The translations under genes were made by a program, and so were the position numbers. From positions 186,001-250,000 of the forward strand of contig BSDZ01000008.1 of assembly GCA_030268105.1 (NCBI GenBank): a DNA stretch of 64,000 nt, written 5' to 3'. The notes beneath the pieces were generated by a model that saw only the letters and a program-made list of their open reading frames with translations, was not told the origin of the DNA and did no database searches. Positions 51,193 through 63,300 of this stretch are shown piece after piece. Source of the DNA: Volvox africanus (Eukaryota > Chlorophyta > Chlorophyceae > Chlamydomonadales > Volvocaceae). Each line of letters opens with the position of its first letter. The stretch's first letter is position 1.

Positions 51193-53527
51193 CTACGAAA
51201 CATCCAGGCCCATGAAATCGACAATAAACCTATAAACCTCCGCCGGGCGGCGGCAAATTTCGACCCCCAACAAGTGGAGGCCCTGTGGGGGGTTGTCCTT
51301 AACCGTGTGTGGGGGGGTGCCGGTTGACCTCGGGCTCCCTCTCCAGCGCTAGAAGGAACTCCTCCGAGCTTAGGGAGAAGGGTGCGGCCACGCGGGGGGC
51401 CTAACGGAAACCAGGCACGGCCAGACCATCCAGCTATGAGGTCAACGGAGCTCTGCGTCTCTGGCCGCTGCAACAGCACAGGAAAGCCTCGGTCGCATCG
51501 CATCAGCTTAACAATATCCTCATGACAACACCATCGCGTATATCGTGCCATGCCGCCCCGATACCGTTCACTCTTCTTTTCTTTCTCTCTCCATCACGCG
51601 TGCCTCGTTCCATGAATGTAACTATCTTTTGGTACCGCGCAGACCATGTGGGAGTTACGGTGCAGTCGAGAGACATTCCGGGCTAGCAGCCGTTGCAGTA
51701 GCAGTAGCCGTGGCACTCGCTAACACCGTGACTCCATCCGTGCGGCAGCCATACCTGCTCTTCACATCTTCACACGGCATTACCATGCGGCACGATCTGA
51801 TGCGAAGGCGCAATCTTACAATCCTGACGACCCTCAATCGCATCTCACCTCTCGTTCGTTTCCCGTGCACACATCTTAGGCATTTTAGAGGGGAGGGAGA
51901 CATGCGCTATTCCTCGTTCGTCCCCCTCTACATCCCCATTACAACCGCCCGTGTCTTATGCCATGTTAATCCATTTATTTGTATTTTTTGACGTCATTCT
52001 CTTCTTCCGTCCTTTCTTCTTTTCCCGCCATCCCGTCCCCTGATACCTATCTTGCCCTTCCTATTCCACCATATTCTCTTCCTGGCCATACGTCCCACAC
52101 CCATAGGCCGATTTTGGTGACAGCGCAACACGAAAAGGCGAAGGCCAAAGTCATTCTCGCAATCGACTCCCAAATAGAGTCGTTCTTCAAAAGCAACTGA
52201 GCACATAAAAACCCACAACCTCGCAGGTAAGAGGCACCCGAAGAACAAACGCCAAGCATTTTCGGTTCGCCGGTACAAGTACGCGTGTCATGGCTCGCAC
52301 ATGGACAACTAACTAGCATTCACTAAATGTATCTGGGAGCGACCGATGGGTCGACATCCTGTACGCGTATTGCTTAGCGTGAGTACGCACTCGCGCAGAG
52401 AGTGCCCGCTCATACAACAAGCCCAGCCTTGCTTCAGAGGCATTCCTTATACAACATGTGACACAGCCCGACGCCAGCCTTTCCCCTCCGTCACCACCGC
52501 CCCATCAATCGCATGTATGAGAGACTAACAGCTTGGCAAATAGGCATGGGTCCACTATGCTCACCTCCCTCGTATATGCCGCCACTGGTGTTACTACGCG
52601 CGAGGGGGTGTATTACCAGGAGCAGCCACGACCAAATTCAACCATAATATATGGCGTACAAAACCCGGGGAGGGGGGGAATGGAATGGGCCGCCCGCCCT
52701 GTGGGCACGGCGCGCAGAAACGCGCAAGAAAATAAAGTGAAGCCGAATGCGAAGCTAATTGTGCTGCCCGCCAGCCTGCCCCTGTGGCTGGCTGGCGCCC
52801 CGCGCTGCGCAGGGCATCAATGCATCAGGGTGATAAAAAACTGCAACTTCCTCCTCCTGGTGTGTTTGGGTGTGCATGTCTGCACTACGTCATGTGTAGG
52901 TAAATCCAGACTGGCTCGAACACTCACTCCTCAGTGACGCGTTCATCTCTGGTGGGACAAACAATCAATTCAGGCCCTGCTGCAGCAGAAGTCCATATTA
53001 TCAACAATAGGACAGAATGTAATACGCCACGCCACTTTAATGCCACCTTGCCGCATCCGTACTCTTCGCCTAATACCCGGCATACCCCGGTTCATCGCCA
53101 CCGTCACCTAACCTACCACCCACATCACCCTACTTTCCAACGAGTTATTGAGCAAGCGAGTCCCGCCCTTTCGTTCACAAGCTCTTTCCAGCCGCCTGCG
53201 CTATCCCGTTATTTCAACGTATGCCCAACATTGGTCCGATTGCATTACCTTAAAAGACACGCCGCAGCACCTCTCAACAACGGTGCGTGCGCAGCCGTGA
53301 GGCAGGTGTAATAATTGACCAGAGACCTCATTGGCTTAAATAAATTACGTTACGCACGACAACACAGATGTAGCCACGCCCGAAAATATCAGTCAGGTAC
53401 CACTTCAAATTTGGATATAAAACTTCTTGAGCGCGTTCCGCACTGAGCCCAAATTTTGCCCCGTAGTGCCTGGCGACCAGCAGCCAGGTGCTCCAATCAG
53501 CGGAGAAGGGAAAAGGGGAACACAATC
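51193..53527 (-). CDS. Multi-exon gene of unknown family
   Basis: I cannot name it, but several stretches look like real exons. The last one (51193-51282, after CCCACAG, stop TAG) reads GLHLLGVEICRRPAEVYRFI and nine more residues. It joins in phase to a 40-nt exon (about 51320-51360) reading SEEFLLALEREPE. Upstream, after GCTCAG at about 52200, comes LLLKNDSIWESIARMTLAFA, which is hydrophobic and helical. Near 52.65-52.8 kb there is STISFAFGFTLFSCAFL, and at about 53370-53527, after ATTTCAG, a convincing exon reads WSTWLLVARHYGAKFGLSAE and PNLKWYLTDIFG. A further Ala/Gly/Asp-rich stretch at 53590-53725 could be another exon. Together these suggest a protein with a couple of membrane-like segments. 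Exon order and phases in the middle are unproved. Confidence 0.4.
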
Positions 53528-54343
53528 TGAAATGAAGCTATGATCCCTTAAGTTGGAACTGGATGAGGGAGAAAGGGAAAGGGGGGTTACGCCGGCTGTG
53601 CACAGAAAGCAGTGCGTTGTTGCGTCGTCGCAAACGTCGGCGGCAGAAGCATCCTTAATTTTCCATCCGGCCGCATTACCTCCTGGCGTCGCTGATCTTA
53701 CTGCCGCTGCCGGTGATATTGCCACTGTCGCCCCATGCGGTTGCAGCCGGTGCCACCAGCACCGACGGTTCTGTTACTCAAGGCGAGCGTACACACACAC
53801 ATTCACACACTCACACTCTCTCTCCACTCTCTCGCTGTCTCTCTTCCTAAGACCCATCCATGTGCCAAACTCTGCCGCCTGCACAGTTCTCAATCCACCG
53901 TCAAATTCCAGCTGCTCCGTCGCGGGTTTCCCTGGACGGTGCCAATAATTTGCAGCAACCCGCGATAGTTGCAAATACAGGGAATTTGCCGCAAACAGAT
54001 TTTTGCAATGATCTGGCGACTAAACCGTCAGCGTTTAGCCGAGTTCACCACCGCTGAGCACATCACCGCCACCAACACGGCCCCCATCCTATCAGTCACA
54101 GCCATACCAAGCGAAAGCACATACATTCGCTCGTAATCTTCACCTCATATACAAGAAAATATACATACTAATAGGTTTGGGCTCCCCGGGCAACAGATCT
54201 CGCCGCAGCAATGAGCCTACCGTGGAGTCAGCCAAGTAGTCTGCATAGGAAAGCTCAAAAGCAGGAACTGGCTGCCTGCATCAATGGCTGCCTAGTGGTC
54301 CCACCCAGGTTGTGGCAGTTTCCGTACACCTCGGTCGTGCCGA
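53528..54343. other. Interval between unknown gene and kinase 3' end
   Basis: Contains a (CA)n/(CT)n patch at about 53793-53830, an Ala-rich open stretch on the minus strand, and presumably the kinase 3' UTR. Nothing else recognised. Confidence 0.4.
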
Positions 54344-57300
54344 TCACGCCCGCGTCGATTCCAGCAATCCCTTGATGATGGTCACCAGCTCAGCGGCAGT
54401 CGGGCGGAGGCGAGGGTCGACCGACCAGCAGGAACGTGCCAGCTGCCTGTAGGACAGAGGCACGTGGTCGCCGGGCGGGAATATGGGCCTTGCACCGCTC
54501 ACGACGGCATTGTTGATGGCATCCAGAGCGAGGTCCTTGTGTGGCCGGTGGCCCCGGCTGCACACCAGCTCCCACATGATGATGCCAAAACTGAACACGT
54601 CCACACTCGCGTCAATTCGTGATCCTACCGGGTACGTGCAAGGGAGAGACGGGGCAAGGCGATGACGGGGAAGGGTAGGGGGCAGTGGTGTGATAATAGA
54701 CAGTGAAAACGCATTCACTGATACACGGTTTGCCAAACCGAAAGTGATAGGAAACTAAAAATGTACAGCTCACTGACGTTCGTTAAGCTGCGTTTACGTT
54801 TGGTAGCGAAGCCGTATGCGTTAAGGGGGGTAATATTCGCACGTCATATGCGGTGAGTTTCGTATGAGTGAGTGAGTGAGTGAGAGAGAGAGAGAGTCCA
54901 TATTGACCATACGACGTAGGAAAGTCTGCGGTCAGCGGAAGCGGAGTGCACTAGGGTCAGCAATGGCGAGAGAGGCATTAAAGTAATTAGCCGATCCATA
55001 CTCCCAGCGGCGTTTTTACTCCCCCACGGCCGGCGTGTTTCAGGCGAAGCTCCCTTACCCTTCTTAAACGCCTCTGGAGCCATATGCGTCACCCTGCATG
55101 CAACAATTGCAAATAGTATTAAAAGCAGCGGCACGGAACCAGATGTGATGGTGCTGCGTTGCAAATAGCTATGGCAGCTGGTGTACCTAGTATTACTAGG
55201 GGGGGATTATGGGCAGGGTTGGGACTCGGGAAGGTATCGAAAACGCAACGGCCTAGTAAGCTGAAGCATCCCAAAGCGCGGAAAATTCAGCCCGGGCTTC
55301 CCAATTGTAGGTTTGGAAGAAGACTCAAACATGTGCTGAGTACTACATATCCACAGTACGGATCATAGTCGAACCATCGCATCGTCGAAAGAAACACAGG
55401 ACACACACATACACACTCACACAAGCGGCGTTCCTGTGGCCGGGTTCGATTTGTGCCATAACCCCCTTTTTTTCTGCCTTCCCCCCTCTTTCTCTCTCTC
55501 TCTCTCACACACACACACAAACGCACGCATACTCACGTGCCGCCAATGTGCTGCTGGATGGTGTACCAGTCTCTTGGCCCCACAGCGCCCGCTGCGGTGC
55601 CGGTGCCGGTGCCGGCTGATGGCGGGTTGCTGTTTGCCTGAGTTTGTAGGGGTGATACAAGTGGATGTGACGATGAGGACGAAGAGCAGTGGCCGCCAGC
55701 GCCTCCAACTCCACCGCCGCCAGCAGGCGCGGCAAGCGGGTTGTTCTCCTCCAGGCTCTGTTGCCGCAATCATCGGGAGGAGGTCAATTATCAGGTTGCT
55801 TTGGGGATTTTCCGATTGGTCGTCCAAAGGGAACACGTTCAGTTCGCAACATCACCTGTAGTCAGGAGGCAGATTTTCCTTGGCAACACCTGCAAGCCAT
55901 CGCCCCTTGCATTTACGCATTATCGCTTGGCACTACGCTGTGAAATATCGCTGGGGGATATTCGGATATACTTAATCCGAAATGAGATATTTGCCATCAA
56001 CGAGGTCATCACTCGTCTCGGGGCCAGCTCTTGTAGTTCTTGGATGCTAACACAAAGATGTTGAAGACTCTCAAGATAGGGACCCCTTACAAGAAGATTG
56101 CGAACGGCCGTATCCAGCATCATAGAATTACACACGCCGCGCCAGCCGCTCTTACCGGCTGGTCAAGCTGGTCCAGCACCAGAGCGAACCCGAAGTCCGC
56201 CAGCTTGCAGGTCCAGCCGCGGGGGTCACCGGGGCTTGACTTGAGCAGGATGTTGCCCGGCTTCATGTCTGAGAAAGCGACAGGCGAGGCCGAAAGTGGT
56301 TTCTGTGGGGAAACTATCGGGTCTATGCTATGTATAACCTATGTTGGAAGTCCCGCAAAGGAAGGGATCAGCATCAAGCGCTTTGTGGATGGTAATGTGT
56401 GGTGGCGCAGCGATGGGAGACCCGGATGAGGGAGCCCAATTCCACAGTAATAACCAATAACCACAAGACAGCCCGCGCCAGCATGTCACCTGGCCCCGAC
56501 CCTACTGCATGAACGGATGGATGTACTTACCCCTATGCACAAGGCGGCGCGAGTGCAGGTGGCGCAGCGCCAGTGCAATTTCCAACAGGGTCATAAACAC
56601 CCCCTGTATGCAATACGGCAAAGCCCACAGTGGGCAGGCACGTTGGCAGGGGCATTTGCAACCAGACTCGCATCAGCCGCGAGGCAGTAGGATGCTAGTT
56701 CGGGACGGGACAAGAGCACCAGAAGCCATGATCGCACTGAGACCGCCCCGTCTCGCTTAATAAATAGGTGACTTCGCGCAACAACAGCGGCAACGACAGC
56801 CGCAACAACCATGATCACGGCAGCCTGATGGGCGACGGACCTTCCAGTAGCGCGCGAATTGCATTGCGGCGCCGGCGGTGGCGGCGGGCGAGGCGGAGGG
56901 ATGCGGTGGCGGCAGCGGCAGCGCGGGGAAGCTTCGGTTGTGGAGGACGTCCGCGAGGGAGCCACGGTCACACAACTCCAGCACGATTGCAGTACAAATC
57001 GGTGAGCTGCGCATCGTGCCTGTAGCAGCGGGAACGGCTATGGTGCGATGGAGATGGAGAGGAGCAGGCGTGTGGGCTGTGTGGGTCGGTTTCTAGCTTT
57101 AAGCGGTTCCTTACGTTTCCCATTGAGGTATCCCTGCTTTTGAACTTCTACGTGCCTAGGTTTGCTCCGTTGCAATTAGATTTAGAAACGGAGCCCGCAG
57201 GCTCGTGTGTGAATAGCCAAGTCAGTTGCACTTTCATAGCCATCCTCATATGGGCCCTTCACATTTGCCATGGCTTCCCAGCACCTCGAATTTGACAATA

Positions 57301-60300
57301 CCATTACCTCACCTGGGTTCATAGCGTCGGGTACCTTTTGATCGTTTGCGTCCTTTTGGTTGATGCGGCGCAGGCTGATGATCCCCTGCCGACCCTCATG
57401 GCGCTCCATGATCACATTATCGTACACACCGAATGCCTTCACCGCAACAGAAGCAGTAACAAGGAACGATGGGGAGCTTCTGCAACAGAAGATGCACGTG
57501 AAAAAAATATTCGGCTCGTGCTCTCCTCCTCCCGTAAGTGTGAAACCCTCCACCTTATACAGCACAGCGCAGCGTCTGGCTCTGGTGGTCAACCAAGTGC
57601 TTCCATGGCCCCTCCTAGCCTGCTCTCACCTGCACAATATTCACATGGCTGATGCTGCGCATGATCGCAACCTCCATCGCATTACGCAGCAGCGCCCGCC
57701 GAGCGCGGACGTCACGTGGCTCGGCCGCCGCTCGGCTACCGCCGGTACCCAGGTCAGGTTGCGAGCATTCGCCGCCGCCCACACCGGCGCAGATCGCGGT
57801 GTCGTCATCGCTGCTGTGCAGGTAGGCCTGACCGCCGCGATCGCCGGAGGGATGTAAAGACATGTTGACGCCGTCGCGGATGGATGCGTCCTTTAGAAGA
57901 GTGGGACCCACATCACCACGTGATAGGGCAGAGCACAGGAGAAGGGTTCAATGTCAACAAGCCAGGAGCGAAAAGAAACGAAATCAGTAAGCCATACGAG
58001 AAGCAGAAAAGGAAAGCGGCCGGACGGCATGAGCCAGACATGCAAAAATGCGGGTACCTTAAGATACTGATGACTTCACCGGTGTTGGCATTTGTCTGAG
58101 GGATTCAATATGCGCGCAAGCTGATACCTTCCCAACTCACTCCCTTACTTCTGAACATTTACGCCTTGCCACATTCTCCATCACCGCCCTGCCACTCCAC
58201 TACCCATACCTACCGCGTCCGGCATCTCCATGATTTTGACTGCCACGGGTGTGCAGCCCAACATGCCCTTGAGTACGACGCCACTGGCACCTTGGCCCAG
58301 AACAGCACTCAGTTGCAGCTCGTCGAGCCCCTCTGTCACACGTGCCGCCGCCATCTCCCCTCGGCTGCGGTAAGCGAGGAATACGGGGCACAATAGCATG
58401 AAGGCCACCAAAATCGAAAAGGACCGAATGGAATGGAATAGCAAGCGACCGGCCTTGTGGAGTATCGAATGAATGTGGACACGGATGACTAGGTCCCAAG
58501 TCTCAAGCGGGAGGGGGGATTCAAAGGCACCTGGCGTATTTCCAAAGCCACACGCTCGAGGGTAACGGCGATAAACCAGGCATGACAAGTGGGGGAGGTG
58601 ACGAACTTAACGATCCGGACCCCGACATCTTGCCCCGCAGTACCCATCAGGCCATCACCAACATCCATAACGAGGATGGCAACGACCTAAAAGCTGGGGT
58701 CTGGCGCCGAAACTCACCCAGCACCCCCATCATCCATGCGCAGGTGTGCGCCGCTGCTTCTCAGAGTCGTACTGAGAATGCAATCCACTAATGCGCCCAT
58801 GTGCGCACGCATGCCCCAGCTTTCATACGTCTCATCCAAGTCGTGGACCGTTAGCATCCCGGCGGCCGCCAGGCCCCCACCAGCAGAGCCTGTCCCTGGT
58901 GCCATCGATTCGACCCAGCCGCCATGCTCCTCGTCGTCCGCTTCCACCGTCAACGGACCCACAGGGCTGTTGGTGCACTCGAAGCGGCCCGCAAAGCAGC
59001 CGCTGTTTAGGGGACTACGGGTCGGTCCAGCTGGTGGCTGCAGCAGCAGCCCGCCGGTGGCACCACCACCGCCACTGCCAGCCGCGTGCTTTAAGCTGCC
59101 CATGCGCATGAACAAGCCTCGGGAGGAAGCGGACCGCGCAGGTGCCAGCACCATTGGTACGGCAGAGGCGCTGCGGCGGGAACGCTGGAGCCATGCCGGT
59201 CCGCCTAACGTCAGCCCGGCTGCACAAAAGCAAACCGCAAGATGCATGCCACACAAGACCGGAGCAGGTGAGCAAAGGAAATGGGGAAAGCAGTTGCTAC
59301 GTGGAAGGTGTTTGCTTAGCTGAGGAACGAGAAGGAGGAGGGCCCACCACACCCTCTGCAGGCGGCAGCGGCAGGACGAGTAACAGTAGCTCCAAGCACA
59401 TAAAATCTACGCGCCTGTCAACCGCACATCTTTTGTATCAGGGCTTGTAGCACATCACATACCTCTTCTCCCTTCAGCCTCCCTGCATCCCGCCCACACA
59501 TACATATACTGTCGCCTGTGTCTCTAAACTTTATTCGAAGGAAGAACAAAACATCCCTCCACGCGGCTCAATTCCTAAACGCACCCAGGTGCGAACCCTA
59601 TCACTCACCGTCTTCCATCCCGCCATGCGTCAAGGACGGCTTGCGACTGCGACCCATGGGTCCGGACCCCATCGCCCCACCCATCACCCCGCTCGTGAGG
59701 CTGGCGTGACCATTCGCGCTAATGTTTGATGCAGATTGAGGAGCCCCCATCTGGCCGCCTCCATGGCCCATGCCGGGCGCCAAGCTGACCAGGCTCGCCT
59801 CACTTCCCGCCACAACGACTGGCGCAGTGCCAGGCACCGAGCCCAACACCCCACGGCCCTGCAAGGACGCTATCCCTCGGCACGATGACAGAGCACCCTG
59901 CAGAAAACCCCCGTCGTCGGTCGTTGCAACAGCCATCGTATTACTGCCCGCGCTCATCATGAGCAGCGGCGCCGCCCGCAGCGCACTGGGCTGCGATAGC
60001 GGAGACTGGATGCACGACATCGCGGTGCCGGTGCTGCTCACATCGGGTGGTACGATCGAGCCGCGGGACACCGAGAGGTAGGAACCAGGCACGCCCGCGC
60101 GGAGTGTCTCCCACTCGGCTGCTAGGTCTGCACAACGAAGGCGGTGACGGACCATTGTAGCCAGATGCTGCACAGGTGCGGAAACGCAGGCAGGTGCACT
60201 TTTCAGGAAGACAAAAAGCCACAACAGGCGGTGGTGTTATAACACAAGGAGCCTATTCAGGGAAGCGGCGCGCAGCTTTGTTCCATAGCGTCCGGCGGTG

Positions 60301-63300
60301 AGACCGATGTGAAGCAGGGAAGACAAGAACCGAAGGAGGTAGCAGGGACTGTAGAGACAGACAAAGGAGAATCAGAGTTGCAGAGATATAACGGACGCTG
60401 AATTGTTGACATGCACAATTTAAGACACTGCGCTACCGCGGGGATAGGAAGATGAAGTGAAGCATCGATAGACTCGTAACGGGCCAATGAACCAACCGAA
60501 AAAGATGGTATGCACATGCGTCGATATTTAATTTACGAACGTACAAACGATAGAACGTCGCGCCATATAACCCACGCCAAGCCGTCCTTAAGGTGAAGCT
60601 GTAGCGATAACATTAACTCGTGGATCGTTGCTGCTGCAGAGACCGTTAACTAGCCCGGTGATTATCGCTCTTTATCATCGTTATGTGTTATGTTATGCGC
60701 TACTCGCCATCCACGTGTCATTGTGTATGTTGCAGAACGTCCCGCATAACAACGCGCTACAGCCCGGCCCGGGCCTCAACTCACCTCCCGCAATAGCGCA
60801 TTGCAGCCCTCTCGGACAGCATCCAGCAACTGTATGGGCGCCGGCGTCGGGAACGCCAGGTACACTGCTAGGACGGCACCGTCGCCCGTCTCGATCCCCA
60901 GCAGCACCAGCGACTGCGCGCCACCGCCGCCGTTACCCCCGGCGGCTGACACCACGGCCGCGGGCTCTGAATTCAGCATCGCGCCGCCGCCACGAACGCT
61001 GCTACTCAGCCCCGCTGGGGTTCCAGCGGCGAAGCGCGTGCCGTCGCCAGCCGACATCATTAACATGCACACATCGCGCGATGGTTGTCGCTCGTCCTGT
61101 ACATGACGGGCACAGTCCCGTACACACACACCAGCAAGAACTCCATCGTTGCTGGTGGTCCCCACGGCAGAGGCAGCGGCGCATCTGCTGTCGTCAAAAG
61201 AGTTCGGCACGAGCTTTCGCCGGTCCACACCAATGAGAAAACGACTCCCCTGGCCACTCACTACGCCGCTCACAACATCGCCACCGCTACGATGTTTGTC
61301 CTGCTGCTGCACTTGTGCCGCGTGAAGCATGGCCTGCAGCAACGTATTGGACAGCCGAAAGGCGCGCGCGGAGAGCGCCGGTGGTGGGAAGCCAACGCCG
61401 GCGGTACCACCGGCTCCGGCCTGGCAGCTTGACAACAACCCAAAGGAGCCGTCGGAGCGCATCACGCTGCTCTCCAGCATGAAGACGTCCCGCGGGACCG
61501 ACGGGCGCAACGCCGATAAGGAGCATGCGCGCGGGGCTCCAGTGTTCACGTTGTCCCCAGAGGCCGTCGTCGTTGTGTAGGCACGCTGTAGCTGGTGCTC
61601 CTGTTGTGGCTTGCTGTGTGCGCTGGCATTTGCAGCTGCAATGGCGGTGGCCGCAGGGTTAACACGTCGACTATTGTTCGCCATCTGGTGGGCTGTCAAC
61701 GTGACACTCCTGCCGGACGCAAAGGGCGTACGAGCAATGCATGAATTTCCAAAATCACTTTTCCAATGGGAGGATTAAAGCAAGCGAACATGGCAGGCAT
61801 CATGCACCACAATATCTTGCTTCTTATAGTGAATACCACCCACTCGCCATTCGTTCCGACAGTACTCCTTGCACCTTTTCCTCCCTGAAATCCACCAACC
61901 CTACCTGGAACGATTTGCCTCCGCAACCGCTGACAGGTTGAGCAGATTAGTACCGCTGGGTACCGAAGCGACGGACGACATCCGCAACCGTGATTGCGTC
62001 AGCTGCTGCCGGGCGGCTCGCACGCTGGCGGTCCCCTCCACGCGCTCTGAACGTAACATGAAGGCAACGCGGGATTCCGCTGCCGGCACCAATGCTGCAT
62101 GTGCGGTGACGTCCACATAGAATTGCTGCCGTACATGCTGTGTCAATGAGTTACATAGCTCCAAAACCAGCTCCGCAAGCGTCGCACTCTCCGCAAGGCC
62201 ATGCAGGGCCTGTCCGAGGCGGCAGAGGTACGCCACGTCGGCGCAACCCCCTGCGAGGTGCATGGCAACTGATAGCGCAACGTGCTCCAGCGCCGCAGGG
62301 TTAGAGAGCAGGGCCGCAGGAGCATTGGAAGCGGCCAAGGAGAGAGAGGACCCCTTAGCCACGACGCGTGGTGTGGCTCCAATACCGTAGCGGCTGCTGT
62401 TGCACGCTTCCTGTTGCTGCTGCAGCAGGGTAGGCGGCAGCGGTGGGAATGGAGGGGAGGAACAACCGAGGTCGCTGCCCGTGAGGGTGCTGGTGCCAGT
62501 CTGCAGCTGGTAAGTCGGACTGCCACCATTCGGCGTGTCCTCGTCGGGAATGGGTACCGCAAGCCACAGTACGCCCAAAGTGGCCATCCCATACACCAGC
62601 GGCATGGCGGCAAACACCATGGCGCTGCCGGGCAGAGCATCTGTCTCCATAAGATCGAGGTCGGGGCAGCACTGCGCGTCGCACTTGGCGGCGGCTGCAG
62701 CCGCTGTATCCAGCTCCGCATGCACGGCACTGGACGAGTAGCCGCTGCTGTTGGACTGCGCACCTGCCACCGCCGGAGCTGCGGGTCCCATGTGCGTGGA
62801 CTTCACGCCGACGCTGACACCACCAGCAGGGTTCGCAAATACACGGGACTGTCCGCCGAGTGACGGCGGTGTATTGCTGTCCACATTTATCGGCGGCTCT
62901 TGTCGGGCGGGACATTTAAGAACAACTGAGACCTGGGATCACAACGCAGCAGCAGAAACCCGACGGGCAAGTTAACCTTTGTTAGTAGGAGGCAGCCGCA
63001 CGCACCACGGCCACTCCATCCCCGTGATGTGATTGGCTCGGATTGCTGTCCGGTGGATCACGCAAGGCCCACATACAAAGCGCAATCAGGGAAGTACGGA
63101 GCCCGGGGCCACTCCACATATGCAGGATGCGCCATGTCCCCAAGCTCTCCTGCCCAAGCCTGCTGATCGGTGGGCTGAGTCCGCTGCGCCGACATGCAAG
63201 GCGGCAGAGCGCTAAAACCAAAATCGCGGGGCAGGCTTCTAACCACCGCCTGCGCTGCACTACCCGTTGAGTCCGCCGTACCTCTGGACGTACCTTGCTG

